DNA from: an uncultured Kiritimatiellota bacterium
GTDB taxonomy: Bacteria > Verrucomicrobiota > Kiritimatiellia > RFP12 > UBA1067
Direction: 5' to 3'
DNA: 60,684 nucleotides
NCBI GenBank assembly: GCA_934635045.1
Contig: CAKTZA010000014.1
Span: 1-60,684, forward strand
The notes beneath the pieces were generated by a model. The model had not been told where the DNA came from. It made no database searches and worked only from the letters and a program-made list of their open reading frames with translations. Both the position numbers and the translations under genes were made by a program. Shown piece by piece: positions 40,880-50,427 of this stretch; the first letter of the stretch is position 1, and each line of letters begins with the position of its first letter.

Positions 40880-43800
40880 ATGCAGGCAATGAACGAACTG
40901 AAATTCTCCGTGGCGGCGTGTCTTGCGCTGGCGTCGGCCTCTGCCGTGGCGACGGACTTCGTCATGACGAACGTGACGGATCGCGCGCCCTCCTATCAGG
41001 CGGCGGCGAACTACCTGGGCGGCGTGGCGCCCGGCTATGCGACGGCAGCCGGTCGCGGCGATGCCGTCTACGCGACCAACCGGATCGACTTCGCGCAGAC
41101 GCTGACCGTCGCGCAGTGGAATCCGACGACCGACGCGACCGTGTTCGGCGGAACCTTGCACGGTGACGCCTGCCGTCAGCTCGACAACGGCATCGGCTAC
41201 GCGAACCGTTCGCTCGTCTTCACCGACCTGGCGGCGTGGCCGGGGCTCGTGTACCATTCGTTCGGCAACATGTACCTGAGCTTCAGCCCCGGCGAAGGCC
41301 AGACGGCGACGCTGCCGTTCGCGAGCTTCGAGAAGAAGGCCCGCGTCGGCGTCACGGACAGGAACGCCACGCTGGAAGTCGGCCGCTCGATCGGCAAGGG
41401 CGTCCATGTCCTCAACGAAAAGGCCGACGCGACGGCGCCGGGACTTGTCAGCCTCGACGATCCGCTGCATGGCCCGTCGGCCAGCCTCGTGATCGACAAG
41501 GGCGACGTCCGCATCGCCGGAACGCCGACGGAGGCCCCGACTGTCGTCGGCGTTCCCGCCCTCCATCTGGACGCCTCGGCGGGCGATGTGGCGTTCGAGA
41601 CGACCGACGCGGCGGACAGGACGTTCGTCGACCGGTGGTATGACTGCCGTGGACGGGAGGGCTATCCGTCTGCGTATGCCTTGGATGCGCGGAAAAAGCC
41701 GTTTCTCGCGACGGATGACGAAAGCGGTCGCCGCGTCGTCGACTTCGGCGTGTCGCTGTTTGACGCGAACGCCCCCATGAACCAGTTCCTGGACGGGGCG
41801 TCGATCGGCTGGAACGGGTATCGGGGCGACACGTTGGGGAAGGTCGGGTTCCTGTCGCTCTCCGAACCGCTTGAGGGCATCCGCGAAGTCTTCGTCGTGC
41901 TACGCGAGGCGTCGCATTTCAATGGCATCGCCCCGTTCCTCGGCGCGGACGCTGACGAGCCGCAGGCCTTTGCGCGCGGCATCCTGCGCAACAGCCCGCT
42001 GCTGTCCGTCCGCCCCACCCTGTTCGCGAGCGCACCGGAGACGGACGGCGTGAAGCTTGGCGACATCCGCGTGGATGGCTGTGGCGTCCGGTTCGACGAC
42101 GCGGACGACCGCTCGCGCGCGTTCCATGTCCTGTCCGTCGGGCTGGCCCTCCCGGCGAAGGCGCGCTACATCGGCACGAACGGCAAGTACGTCTGCAAGC
42201 AGGACGAGACGGGCTACGTGCGCGGCTTCGCCATCGGCGGCTTCAAGCTGGCGGAGCTGATCGTCTACACGAATGCGCTGACGAGCGCCGAGCGCACGGA
42301 GGTCAACCGCTACCTGCGGCAGAAGTGGCAGACGGCCGACGGCGGCCGCGACCTGGCGTTCGGCGAGCTTCAGCCGGCGACGGGCCGGGGCGTCGATGTG
42401 CCGTCCGGCGAACTGCGCGTCGGGAAGCTGACGGTTCAGTCCGGCTCGACGCTCGTGAAGCGGGGCGCGGGCACGCTGTCGGCGACGCTGGCGACGACGA
42501 ACGCCTTTTCGCTCGCCGTCGAAGGCGGCGCGGTGTCGTTTGGACGACCGGCCCTCTCGGCGGATCCGCAGCCGGCGGCGGCGCCGGACACCTGGTTCCG
42601 CGCGGATGACGCGGACTCGATGACGCTGGGCGAGGCGGACGACGGCGGACGCCAGGCGGTGACGGAATGGCGGCACTGCGAGGCCGACGGAAAGAACGCG
42701 AACGGCATCGCCAGCCGCCTCGGCAAGGTCTGCGGGGCCGATCCGCAGCGCTATCGGGATCCCGAACTGGCGTCCGCCTACGTGGTCGATCTCGGCGAAT
42801 TCGCCGCGTCAGAGACTGCCGGGCAGACCGCGTCCTTCCTGACGACCGAGCAGTTCCGCGAGAGTGACGAGAAATGGTATCGGGCGACGGTTTCCGGGGG
42901 CGTCCGCACGGGCTTCATCGTCTGCCGTTCGTCCGACAAGGCCGCCAACATCCTTTCCTGCTGGGGCGATTCGATGGTGTTCCGAAGCGACACGGGCGCG
43001 TTGCTGGCGTATCCGGCCAGCAACCTGTTCGGCAACTACTTTGCCCTCGATGGCCTGCGGATCGCGCCGGACGCAACCGTCATCCCCGACGGTGAGTGGC
43101 ACCTCGTGTCGTTTCGCCTGGCGACGGAAGCGAACCTGTCGGCCGTCGGCGGTCGGCAGGTCTCGGGGACGACAAGCCGGCAGAACCTCGGCGGCCTGCG
43201 CGTGGCCGAGCGCATCCAGTATGCGCGCGAGCTGACGGACGAGGAGTTCCGCGAAACCGAGGCCTATCTGCTCAGGAAGTACTTTGGCAAGTCGCATCCG
43301 GATGCCGAGACGGCGGCTGCACCTGTGCGGCTCGTCGAACTGACGCTCGGCGAGGAGGCGTCCGGCCGAGTCGCGTCCGATCGCGATCTCGCAGTCGGGA
43401 CGCTGGCCTGTGCGGGCACGGGCTTCGAGAAGGCCGGTGCGGGCTCGATGTCCGTCGCCGCGTTGCCGGCGAATGTCCGGGACGTGACGGTGAGCGGCGG
43501 CAGCCTCTCGACGCGCGTCGACTGGCTGGCGGACGCCTTCTTCCACGTCGACGCCTCGGATGCCGCGTCCGTCGTGTGCGCCGAGGGCGGCAACGCGGTC
43601 GACCGCTGGTACGACGTGCGCGGCAACGGGCTGTATGCGTCCAGCGAGACGGGAACCTACAACCATGGCAACGAGCCGGATTTCGAGCCCGCGACATACG
43701 AGACGGCGTCGGACACGGTCGGCACCAACCTCGTCGCCGGTTCGCGTTTCATTGACTTCGGCACGCGCGCCGGCATGTACTGGCATCGCGACGGGCAGGA

Positions 43801-44689
43801 CGGCGCCGTCGTCGCGACGACGATGCGCGAACTGCACATGGTCTTCTGCGTGATGGCCGAAGGCAATTACGTGCCGGTCGGGCACCGCGAATGGACGATG
43901 CTGCCGAGCGGAGGCCTTCAGGCGCTCTACAACACGAACGAGAAGTACTATCCTCCGGTTCCCGCCTTTTCGCCCAAGCTGACGGACGACGGCAGCTGGC
44001 GGACGGACGCCTATTGCCTGGACTCGAAAGCGCGAATCGACACCAACTGCTTCTACGTCATCTCGCTCTCCCTGACGAATGCCGTCGCGGCGAGCTCGTT
44101 CGGCATCGACCGCGTGAATTGTGGACGCGGCAACGTCCGCCTCTGCGAAGTCATCATCTTCAACGACGCGACGAACACGCTGGTGCGCTGCGAGGCGATC
44201 CACAACCACCTGATGCGCAAGTGGCTGGGGAAGGGCGAGCAGCGTCCGCTGCCGATTTCCTACGACTCGATCACGATGGCGGGCGACGCGACGCTGTCGC
44301 TCGACATCGCGGATGAGGCTGACGTCGTGACGGGCTCCCTGGCGGGCGGCGGCACGCTGAACGTGGGACGGCTCACGGTCGAGGCGGCCGACGGCGGCGA
44401 GCTCGCGCGGCGCTTTGACGCGCCGGACGCCCTCGCGTGCCTCACGGCCAACGGCGCGCTGACGCTGCCGTCCGTCGGGCGCGTCGTCCTGTCGTCCGCC
44501 GCCGGTGTCCGCCCGACGGCGGGCTACTACCCGATCCTCAAGGCCCGCTCGCTGGCGGGCGTGGAACGGTCGGGGTGGACGCTGGACGCGACGGGCGCGT
44601 CGCCGAAGCGGGCCTACAGCCTCGTGTTCAGGAAGAACGAGATCGGCATTCGGGTTCGGCCGCTCGGCTTCGCGATCCTGATTCGGTAG
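40880..44689 (+). CDS. large surface protein with three LamG-like jellyrolls
   Basis: This is a 1269-residue secreted protein. ATG 40880 is chosen from the purine-rich GGAAAGGGAAAG just upstream and the signal peptide that follows (FSVAACLALASASAVA). Three similar modules lie at about residues 223-482, 570-803 and 886-1117. Each opens with a pattern like LHLDASAGD, WFRADDADS or FHVDASDAAS. Each closes with a ConA/LamG-type end: LIVYTNALTSAERTEVNRYL, then ELTDEEFRETEAYLLRKYFG and EVIIFNDATNTLVR. The C-terminus IRVRPLGFAILIR resembles that of the PATR protein of block A. It probably binds glycan at the cell surface; no catalytic residues were recognised. Confidence 0.72.
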   Translation: MQAMNELKFSVAACLALASASAVATDFVMTNVTDRAPSYQAAANYLGGVAPGYATAAGRGDAVYATNRIDFAQTLTVAQWNPTTDATVFGGTLHGDACRQLDNGIGYANRSLVFTDLAAWPGLVYHSFGNMYLSFSPGEGQTATLPFASFEKKARVGVTDRNATLEVGRSIGKGVHVLNEKADATAPGLVSLDDPLHGPSASLVIDKGDVRIAGTPTEAPTVVGVPALHLDASAGDVAFETTDAADRTFVDRWYDCRGREGYPSAYALDARKKPFLATDDESGRRVVDFGVSLFDANAPMNQFLDGASIGWNGYRGDTLGKVGFLSLSEPLEGIREVFVVLREASHFNGIAPFLGADADEPQAFARGILRNSPLLSVRPTLFASAPETDGVKLGDIRVDGCGVRFDDADDRSRAFHVLSVGLALPAKARYIGTNGKYVCKQDETGYVRGFAIGGFKLAELIVYTNALTSAERTEVNRYLRQKWQTADGGRDLAFGELQPATGRGVDVPSGELRVGKLTVQSGSTLVKRGAGTLSATLATTNAFSLAVEGGAVSFGRPALSADPQPAAAPDTWFRADDADSMTLGEADDGGRQAVTEWRHCEADGKNANGIASRLGKVCGADPQRYRDPELASAYVVDLGEFAASETAGQTASFLTTEQFRESDEKWYRATVSGGVRTGFIVCRSSDKAANILSCWGDSMVFRSDTGALLAYPASNLFGNYFALDGLRIAPDATVIPDGEWHLVSFRLATEANLSAVGGRQVSGTTSRQNLGGLRVAERIQYARELTDEEFRETEAYLLRKYFGKSHPDAETAAAPVRLVELTLGEEASGRVASDRDLAVGTLACAGTGFEKAGAGSMSVAALPANVRDVTVSGGSLSTRVDWLADAFFHVDASDAASVVCAEGGNAVDRWYDVRGNGLYASSETGTYNHGNEPDFEPATYETASDTVGTNLVAGSRFIDFGTRAGMYWHRDGQDGAVVATTMRELHMVFCVMAEGNYVPVGHREWTMLPSGGLQALYNTNEKYYPPVPAFSPKLTDDGSWRTDAYCLDSKARIDTNCFYVISLSLTNAVAASSFGIDRVNCGRGNVRLCEVIIFNDATNTLVRCEAIHNHLMRKWLGKGEQRPLPISYDSITMAGDATLSLDIADEADVVTGSLAGGGTLNVGRLTVEAADGGELARRFDAPDALACLTANGALTLPSVGRVVLSSAAGVRPTAGYYPILKARSLAGVERSGWTLDATGASPKRAYSLVFRKNEIGIRVRPLGFAILIR

Positions 44690-44749
44690 GCACGAAAGAA
44701 CAGGCTGACAAGCGCGTAAAGAAAATGAGAAAAGAAGGAGGACGGTGAA

Positions 44750-46201
44750 ATGAAACGGTTGGTTCTTTCCCTGCTGGGCCTGGGCGCACTTGGCGCGCAG
44801 GCGGCCTTGACGGCGGTCACGCCGTGTGCGGCGGGCGGCGAGCGGCGCATGGCCGAGAAGATGGCCCTTGTGCGCGCGGGCGGCGCGAAGGTCGTCTTCG
44901 TCGGCGACTCGATCACGCAGAACTGGGACAGCCCCTGGATCGGGCGGGCGGCCTGGCAGAAGTACTTTGCGGACGGCCGCTACCGGGCGCTCAACCTCGG
45001 CTTTTCCGGTGACCGGACGGAGCATACGCTCTGGCGCATCGAGCAGGGGCTGCTGGACGGCTACGAGGCGCGGGCCGTCGTCCTCATGATCGGCACGAAC
45101 AACACCGGCAGCCGCTCGTTCCGGGAAGAGCCGCCGATCGACACGATCGCCGGCGTCGAGGCCGTCATCCGGGCGATTCGCGCGAAGCAGCCGAAGGCGC
45201 GCGTCATCTTGTGTCCGATCTTCCCGCGCAACGAGCCGCAGGGGGAGCTGCGCCGCCGCAACGAGACGGTGAACAAGGAGCTCGTCAAGGTCTGCGACGG
45301 GCGGCGCGTCATCTGGTGCGACTTCACGGACCGCCTCATGGACGGCGACGGCAACGTCCTGCAGGAGGTTCTGTTTGACGGACTGCATCCGGCAGCCTAC
45401 GGCTATGAGGTCTGGGCGGGGGCGGTCATCCCGTACCTCGACGCGATCCTGTCGGCCGGAGACGACTTCACGCGCGTCTTCCCGCCGCTGTGCGCTTCGC
45501 GCACCGACGCGGCGAGGTGGTACGAACGCGGCGTCCGCCCGGCGTTGCCCGCCACGCGCTGGTATGGCGAGGGGGCCGCATGGCGCGATCGCCCCGCACA
45601 GCAGCGCACGTGGATTGTCGACGACACGAATCGCACGTGGGACGTCGTCATGGTCGGCGACTCGATCACGCACCGCTGGGAGAACGGCGCCAACGGCAAG
45701 GCCGTCTACGAGCGGATGCAGAAGGACTACAAGGTCCTCAACCTCGGCATTGGCGGCGACGAGACGCAGCACGTCGTCTGGCGGCTGAAGAACGGGCAGC
45801 TTGAGGGCTATCGCGCGAAGCTGTTCATGGTGATGATCGGCACGAACAACTCCGATCGGCCCGCGAACACGGCCGAAGGCGTGAAGGCGATCGTCGACCT
45901 CATCGTGACGCGGCACCCGGAGTCGAAGGTTCTCCTGTTGCCGGTCTTTCCGCGCGGCCGGGAACCCCTCAAGGACAAGGCGTGGCAGACGCTCAACGAG
46001 ATCCTCCACGCCTCTGCGCGCCTCTATGCCGCCAAGGGCCGGCAGGTTCTGTGGCATGACTTCAACGACCGCTTCCTCGATGTTGACGGCCACATCCGGC
46101 CCGGCCTGATGATGCCTGACAACCTTCATCCGATCCAGGGCGGCTACGAGATCTGGTACGAGGCCGTTCGCCCCGTCTTCCGCGCGGTCATCGGAAAGTG
46201 A
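44750..46201 (+). CDS. secreted tandem SGNH/GDSL hydrolase, second copy
   Basis: This is a 483-residue exported esterase with two SGNH domains, the same layout as the 32917 gene. Domain 1 has FVGDSITQNW (Ser54), IGTNNTGSR and DGLHPAAYG (His213). Domain 2 has MVGDSITHRWENG (Ser305), IGTNNSDRP and DNLHPIQGG (His460). The signal peptide is MKRLVLSLLGLGALGAQA. AAGGAGG precedes the start. Four intact triads across two genes point to a heavily O-acetylated substrate. The BIG3 gene follows after 4 bases. Confidence 0.9.
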   Translation: MKRLVLSLLGLGALGAQAALTAVTPCAAGGERRMAEKMALVRAGGAKVVFVGDSITQNWDSPWIGRAAWQKYFADGRYRALNLGFSGDRTEHTLWRIEQGLLDGYEARAVVLMIGTNNTGSRSFREEPPIDTIAGVEAVIRAIRAKQPKARVILCPIFPRNEPQGELRRRNETVNKELVKVCDGRRVIWCDFTDRLMDGDGNVLQEVLFDGLHPAAYGYEVWAGAVIPYLDAILSAGDDFTRVFPPLCASRTDAARWYERGVRPALPATRWYGEGAAWRDRPAQQRTWIVDDTNRTWDVVMVGDSITHRWENGANGKAVYERMQKDYKVLNLGIGGDETQHVVWRLKNGQLEGYRAKLFMVMIGTNNSDRPANTAEGVKAIVDLIVTRHPESKVLLLPVFPRGREPLKDKAWQTLNEILHASARLYAAKGRQVLWHDFNDRFLDVDGHIRPGLMMPDNLHPIQGGYEIWYEAVRPVFRAVIGK

Positions 46202-46205
46202 CGCC

Positions 46206-49200
46206 ATGAGGCCGGGTACCTTGCACGGACTGTGTGCGGCGGCGGTCGCGCTCGGCGGAATGCTGACGGCCGCCGGCGGCTTTCAGACGCTGCGCGTGGC
46301 GGACGGCGCGGCGGGCGTGAACCCGATGCCGCGCGCACGCTCGACCTGGCAGACGGGGTTCATGCGCACCGACGCAAAGCCGGACGCGGACGAGGGACAG
46401 CCGTTCGGCGACGACTTCTTCACGCGCGAGCTGGGCGCGCCGTGGCGCGCGCGCTTCACGACCGGCACGAACGGGTTCGCGCGGCTGTTTGGCTGCCGGG
46501 GAAAGGATCCGACGCAGGAACCGCCGGCGATTCGCCTCTGCCGAGGCTGGGGACGGCTTCAGGGACAGGCCTTCGGCTTCCACGGCGAGATCGTCCAGAA
46601 CGTCGCGACGACGGAATGGTCGTTCGTCAAGTGGGAGAACGGCTATCGCCATCCCAAGTCCTTCGTGATCGTCGCCGAGCCCGGCAAGCGGACGCCGTTC
46701 AAGGTTCGCCTGGGGAGCATCCGCAACCTCGTGAACATTACGGGCGTCGAGTTCTGCTGCCTGACGCCGCAGGCCGAGGTGTCCGTCACGGACGGACGGC
46801 TCACGCCGCTCGTCGTGCCGATGCTGTGGCGCGGGACGTACGAGATTCCCTTCAAGCCGTGGAAGGCGGGGATTTCCGTCGGCGCGCGGCCGAACTATGT
46901 CCTGAAGGTCAACGGGCGCGAGATCTCGCGCGGCCTCGGCTTGGACGGACGCGAGACGGTGCGCGAGGATATCACGTCCGTCGTTCGCGAAGGCTCGAAC
47001 ACGGTCGAGTTCGCGACCTACTACATGTCGGGCTATGCGCCGGCCGGAGAGGTGCTGATCGAGGGCTTTGCCGTGTCGGAGACGGGCGAGACGGTCGTGT
47101 TCCCCGGCTACGGGAACTGGCAGGCACGGCTGGCGGGCCGTCCGTGGGAACCTGTGCGGTGTTCGGCGAACCCGAAGTCGTTTGCCGGCGTCGAGCGCTT
47201 CGCCGATGTCGAGTCCGCGCTCGGCTCGCGTCCGCTTCATGCGGGGCCGCTCCGTGTGTCGCTTCCGCCGGGCCGCCCGTACGCCGTCTGGGACGTGGGC
47301 GAGGCGGTGGACTGGCGCATTGAGCTGCCGCCCGCGCTTGGCGAGGCGAAAGTGGAAGCCTGCGTGACCGATGCGCTCAAGCCGGATGCGCCGATGCGGC
47401 ACGCGGGGGCTTCGTCGTTCGAGGGCTTGGCGCCGGGGGCCTATCGCGCGACGTGGACGCTGACGAGGGGGACGGACGTCCTCGACCGGGAGAGCCGGGA
47501 GTTCGTCGTCGCCGGGCCCATCGACCAGACGCTTGTCGCGTGCGACGAGGTCGAACGCCTGACGGACGCGCGCAAGCGGCTCGTCCAGGAACAGGACTGC
47601 GCGGACGAGATCCCCGTGGGCGAACGGTACGCCTGGGACATTGCGCGCGCGGGCCGGCTGGACAGCCCGAAGAACCGGCCGCGCGTCGGCGAGAAGAACG
47701 GCCTGCGCTTTCGCGAGACGGGGGAGGCGGACGGCGACTGGTTCGGCTATAAGCTCGACGTGACGCGGCTGGGCGTGCCGTACCTGCTGGAGGTCGACTA
47801 TCCCGACGACCGCGAGGTCGTGCTCTATGCGCGCGTCGTCGCGGGCTATCCGTGCGGGTTCCGCAACAACCCGACAGGTCAGCAGAACGGCATTCCCCTG
47901 GCTTCAGGGGCGGTGCGCACGGGCTGGATGCAGCCGCTGAGCGGCGGGAAGCGGACGATGCGCCTCGTCTTCTTCTCGGGCTCGAAGAACGTGACGGTGT
48001 CGTTCGACTCGGGCGGCGGGCGCGCGGCCGTCTGCGGCTGGCGGCTCTACGATCTCCCGGAGGGACTGCCCGGCATGAAGGTCCCGGAAGGGACGACGCG
48101 CCTCTACGGCAATCACTGCGAGCGTCCGCTGTGGGGGCAGTGGGCGGGCGTGAACCCCTACGCGACGCCGGGCTGGCCGGGCGACTACGACGGCGCCTAT
48201 GCCGCGAGCTACCAGGCGATCGCGAACCGCATCGCCTATATGCGCTACGCCGGACAGAACCTCGCGATCGACGGCGTCTACATGTACAAGCAGGGCTTCC
48301 CGACGCTGTCGGGCGAAAGCGAGCAGTCGTCGCCGAGCTTCGACTTCATGTACCTCGCGGCGAAGATGTACCGCCACAACGCGATTCGCGCGTTGGCCGG
48401 GTTCGAGTACATGCTCTCGCCGAAGATCATGCTGGACGGCGGATTCGACGTCGGAGACCGCGAGATGCGCGAATCGAAGACGCCGCGGACGCCGATCTAC
48501 TGTGTGACGCGGTACGGCAAGCAGATGAGCGGCTTCGGCGGCATGGGCCTCAACTACCTCGCGCCGCCCGTCTATGGGTCGATGACGAATCTCCTCGCCG
48601 AGATCTATGCGCGCTACGAGCCGACGGGCGCGTTCGAGGGTCTGTTCATGATCTGCAACGGCTGGTGGCAGCCGGGCTTCCCGGTAACGCGGGAGATCGG
48701 CTTCCGCGACACGAGCTACGATGACCTGACCATCGGCCTCTTCGAGCGGGAGACGGGCATTCGGCTCGACGTCCCGTACACGCCGGAACGCTTCGCGCGG
48801 CGGTACGACAAGCTGACGGGGCCTTACGAGAAAGAGTGGTTCGCGTGGCGGGCGCAGCGGATGCGCGCCACGCTCGACGAGATCGCCTCGGTCATCCGCG
48901 CGCGCCCGAACAAGTGGCGGCTTTATGCCGTGCCGCTGCTGGGGACGAAGAAACCCGATCCGTTCGCGTCGCGCTTCGCGACGCCACGGGAACGCGACAT
49001 GACGCTGGCGAGCCTGCTGAAGGACTGCGGCTTCGATCCTCGCCTGTACGGACGGGAGCGCGACGCGGCCGTCACGCTCGTGCCGACGCTTGCGTATGCG
49101 CGCAAGCTCGACCGGCCGAGCTGGGGCCAGCAGGTCAACGCCGGAACGCGCCGAGTCGTCCGCCGAAACGACGCGGCCTACTTCAATCCGGTCGGGCTGA

Positions 49201-50414
49201 ACGAGCGCTGGACGAGCACGGAGCATCTTGAGAAGTGGTGGTGGCGAGCCTCCTGTTCGACCGTCTTCGACGTGAAGGCGTCGGGCGACGCAGCTTTCTA
49301 TGACCTCGTCGATCTGTGCAGCAGCGCGGCGCCGCGCCTGCTCGTCCACACGTGGCTCGACGTGAACGTGCCGACGGCCCATGCCGACGCCGAACGTCGC
49401 TTCGCCGACGGGTTCTACCGAACGCCCGAAGGCGAGGGCATCCCCTGCGAAGAGGTGACGGGCGTGCAGGCGCGCGTCTTCGGCGGACGCCTCCAGCTGG
49501 TCAACGACACGCCGTACGCAGTCGAGGGCATGGCGGCGAAAAGCGGCGAGCGGATTCGCCTTCGGCCGTATTCCATTGCCGTGCGCGACAGGCCGGAGCC
49601 GCTGTCTTTCGCGTTCGCCGATTCCGCCGTGGCGACGCAGGCTCTGGAACGGACGCGGCTTCTGGTCGATTCGCCGGAACTGCTCGGACAGGTCCGTCCG
49701 GAGAAGGCGCAGGCGCTTCGCGCGGCCTGGGCGAAGAAGGACGCCTATGCGATGGTGGCGCTTCTGCGCGACTTCGAGGTGGCGGACGTGGCGGACGGCA
49801 TCTTCCGCGCGGACGATCTCGGCATGGTGCGCGCGCGCAAGGGCGACCTGCGGCTCATCGGCGCGCGGGCGGAGGCGTTCCGTCCGGAGCTCGGCAAGAG
49901 CCTGACGATTCCCGCGACGGATGCCGCGTATCGGACGGAGAGCCGTGCGCGGACGCTGTCGATGCTCGTGCGCACGGACGGGACGGGCGGCGAGATCTGC
50001 ATGGGCGGTGATCCGTTCCGCTTCGACGTCGCCGTTGAGGCAGGAGGGCTTCAGCCTCGTCTGCTGTTCTTCTGCAACGACCCCGACGACGGGCGATCCC
50101 GCCATTTCTCGGTTTCGACGCCGACCGGGCAGCCGCTCGCCGGCCATGCGTGGCATCGCCTCGTCTTCACGGTCGATCCCGCGACGGTCGGCCAGCTCTG
50201 GGCGGACGGGCGTCTCGTCGGGACGCTGCCGTTCCGCGGACTCGACCCGCAGGCGCTTGGGCCGAAGGGCGGATCGCTTAGGTCGAGCCGCGCGACGTGT
50301 GGCGGACGACATGCGGTTCCCAGCCTGACGTTCGCGGGCCTTGAGTTCAGGGACGTGCGCTACTACGAGGGCGTCATGGACGTGCGTGACATCGTGGCCG
50401 AAAGCCAGAAGTGA
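46206..50414 (+). CDS. giant putative glycoside hydrolase BIG3 (core - LamG-like)
   Basis: This is a 1402-residue secreted protein with a hydrophobic N-terminus (LCAAAVALGGMLTAAGG). It is similar to BIG2 over most of its length: DDFFTRELGAPWRARF, LEVDYPDDREVVLYARV, LWGQWAG (about 641), GVYMYKQGFPTLSGESE, KMYRHNAIRALAGFEYM, FGGMGLNYL, FERETGIRLD (about 845) and HTWLDVNVPTAHADAERRF. In place of the malectin-like end of BIG2 it has a LamG-type jellyroll at about 1230-1402 (AWHRLVFTVDPATVGQLWAD, FAGLEFRDVRYYEGVMDV). Core conserved and flanking modules exchanged points to a mobile catalytic unit. Substrate unknown. Confidence 0.72.
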   Translation: MRPGTLHGLCAAAVALGGMLTAAGGFQTLRVADGAAGVNPMPRARSTWQTGFMRTDAKPDADEGQPFGDDFFTRELGAPWRARFTTGTNGFARLFGCRGKDPTQEPPAIRLCRGWGRLQGQAFGFHGEIVQNVATTEWSFVKWENGYRHPKSFVIVAEPGKRTPFKVRLGSIRNLVNITGVEFCCLTPQAEVSVTDGRLTPLVVPMLWRGTYEIPFKPWKAGISVGARPNYVLKVNGREISRGLGLDGRETVREDITSVVREGSNTVEFATYYMSGYAPAGEVLIEGFAVSETGETVVFPGYGNWQARLAGRPWEPVRCSANPKSFAGVERFADVESALGSRPLHAGPLRVSLPPGRPYAVWDVGEAVDWRIELPPALGEAKVEACVTDALKPDAPMRHAGASSFEGLAPGAYRATWTLTRGTDVLDRESREFVVAGPIDQTLVACDEVERLTDARKRLVQEQDCADEIPVGERYAWDIARAGRLDSPKNRPRVGEKNGLRFRETGEADGDWFGYKLDVTRLGVPYLLEVDYPDDREVVLYARVVAGYPCGFRNNPTGQQNGIPLASGAVRTGWMQPLSGGKRTMRLVFFSGSKNVTVSFDSGGGRAAVCGWRLYDLPEGLPGMKVPEGTTRLYGNHCERPLWGQWAGVNPYATPGWPGDYDGAYAASYQAIANRIAYMRYAGQNLAIDGVYMYKQGFPTLSGESEQSSPSFDFMYLAAKMYRHNAIRALAGFEYMLSPKIMLDGGFDVGDREMRESKTPRTPIYCVTRYGKQMSGFGGMGLNYLAPPVYGSMTNLLAEIYARYEPTGAFEGLFMICNGWWQPGFPVTREIGFRDTSYDDLTIGLFERETGIRLDVPYTPERFARRYDKLTGPYEKEWFAWRAQRMRATLDEIASVIRARPNKWRLYAVPLLGTKKPDPFASRFATPRERDMTLASLLKDCGFDPRLYGRERDAAVTLVPTLAYARKLDRPSWGQQVNAGTRRVVRRNDAAYFNPVGLNERWTSTEHLEKWWWRASCSTVFDVKASGDAAFYDLVDLCSSAAPRLLVHTWLDVNVPTAHADAERRFADGFYRTPEGEGIPCEEVTGVQARVFGGRLQLVNDTPYAVEGMAAKSGERIRLRPYSIAVRDRPEPLSFAFADSAVATQALERTRLLVDSPELLGQVRPEKAQALRAAWAKKDAYAMVALLRDFEVADVADGIFRADDLGMVRARKGDLRLIGARAEAFRPELGKSLTIPATDAAYRTESRARTLSMLVRTDGTGGEICMGGDPFRFDVAVEAGGLQPRLLFFCNDPDDGRSRHFSVSTPTGQPLAGHAWHRLVFTVDPATVGQLWADGRLVGTLPFRGLDPQALGPKGGSLRSSRATCGGRHAVPSLTFAGLEFRDVRYYEGVMDVRDIVAESQK

Positions 50415-50427
50415 AAGGAACGAGAAA

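Noticed and set aside
36425..41566. Very long open frame on the minus strand (1713 codons) and similar antisense frames at 65-1957, 42809-46207 and 47904-50312
   Set aside because: They mirror the plus-strand genes in GC-rich sequence where antisense stops are rare. Their proteins are Arg/Val/Leu-rich, low in complexity and match no domain.
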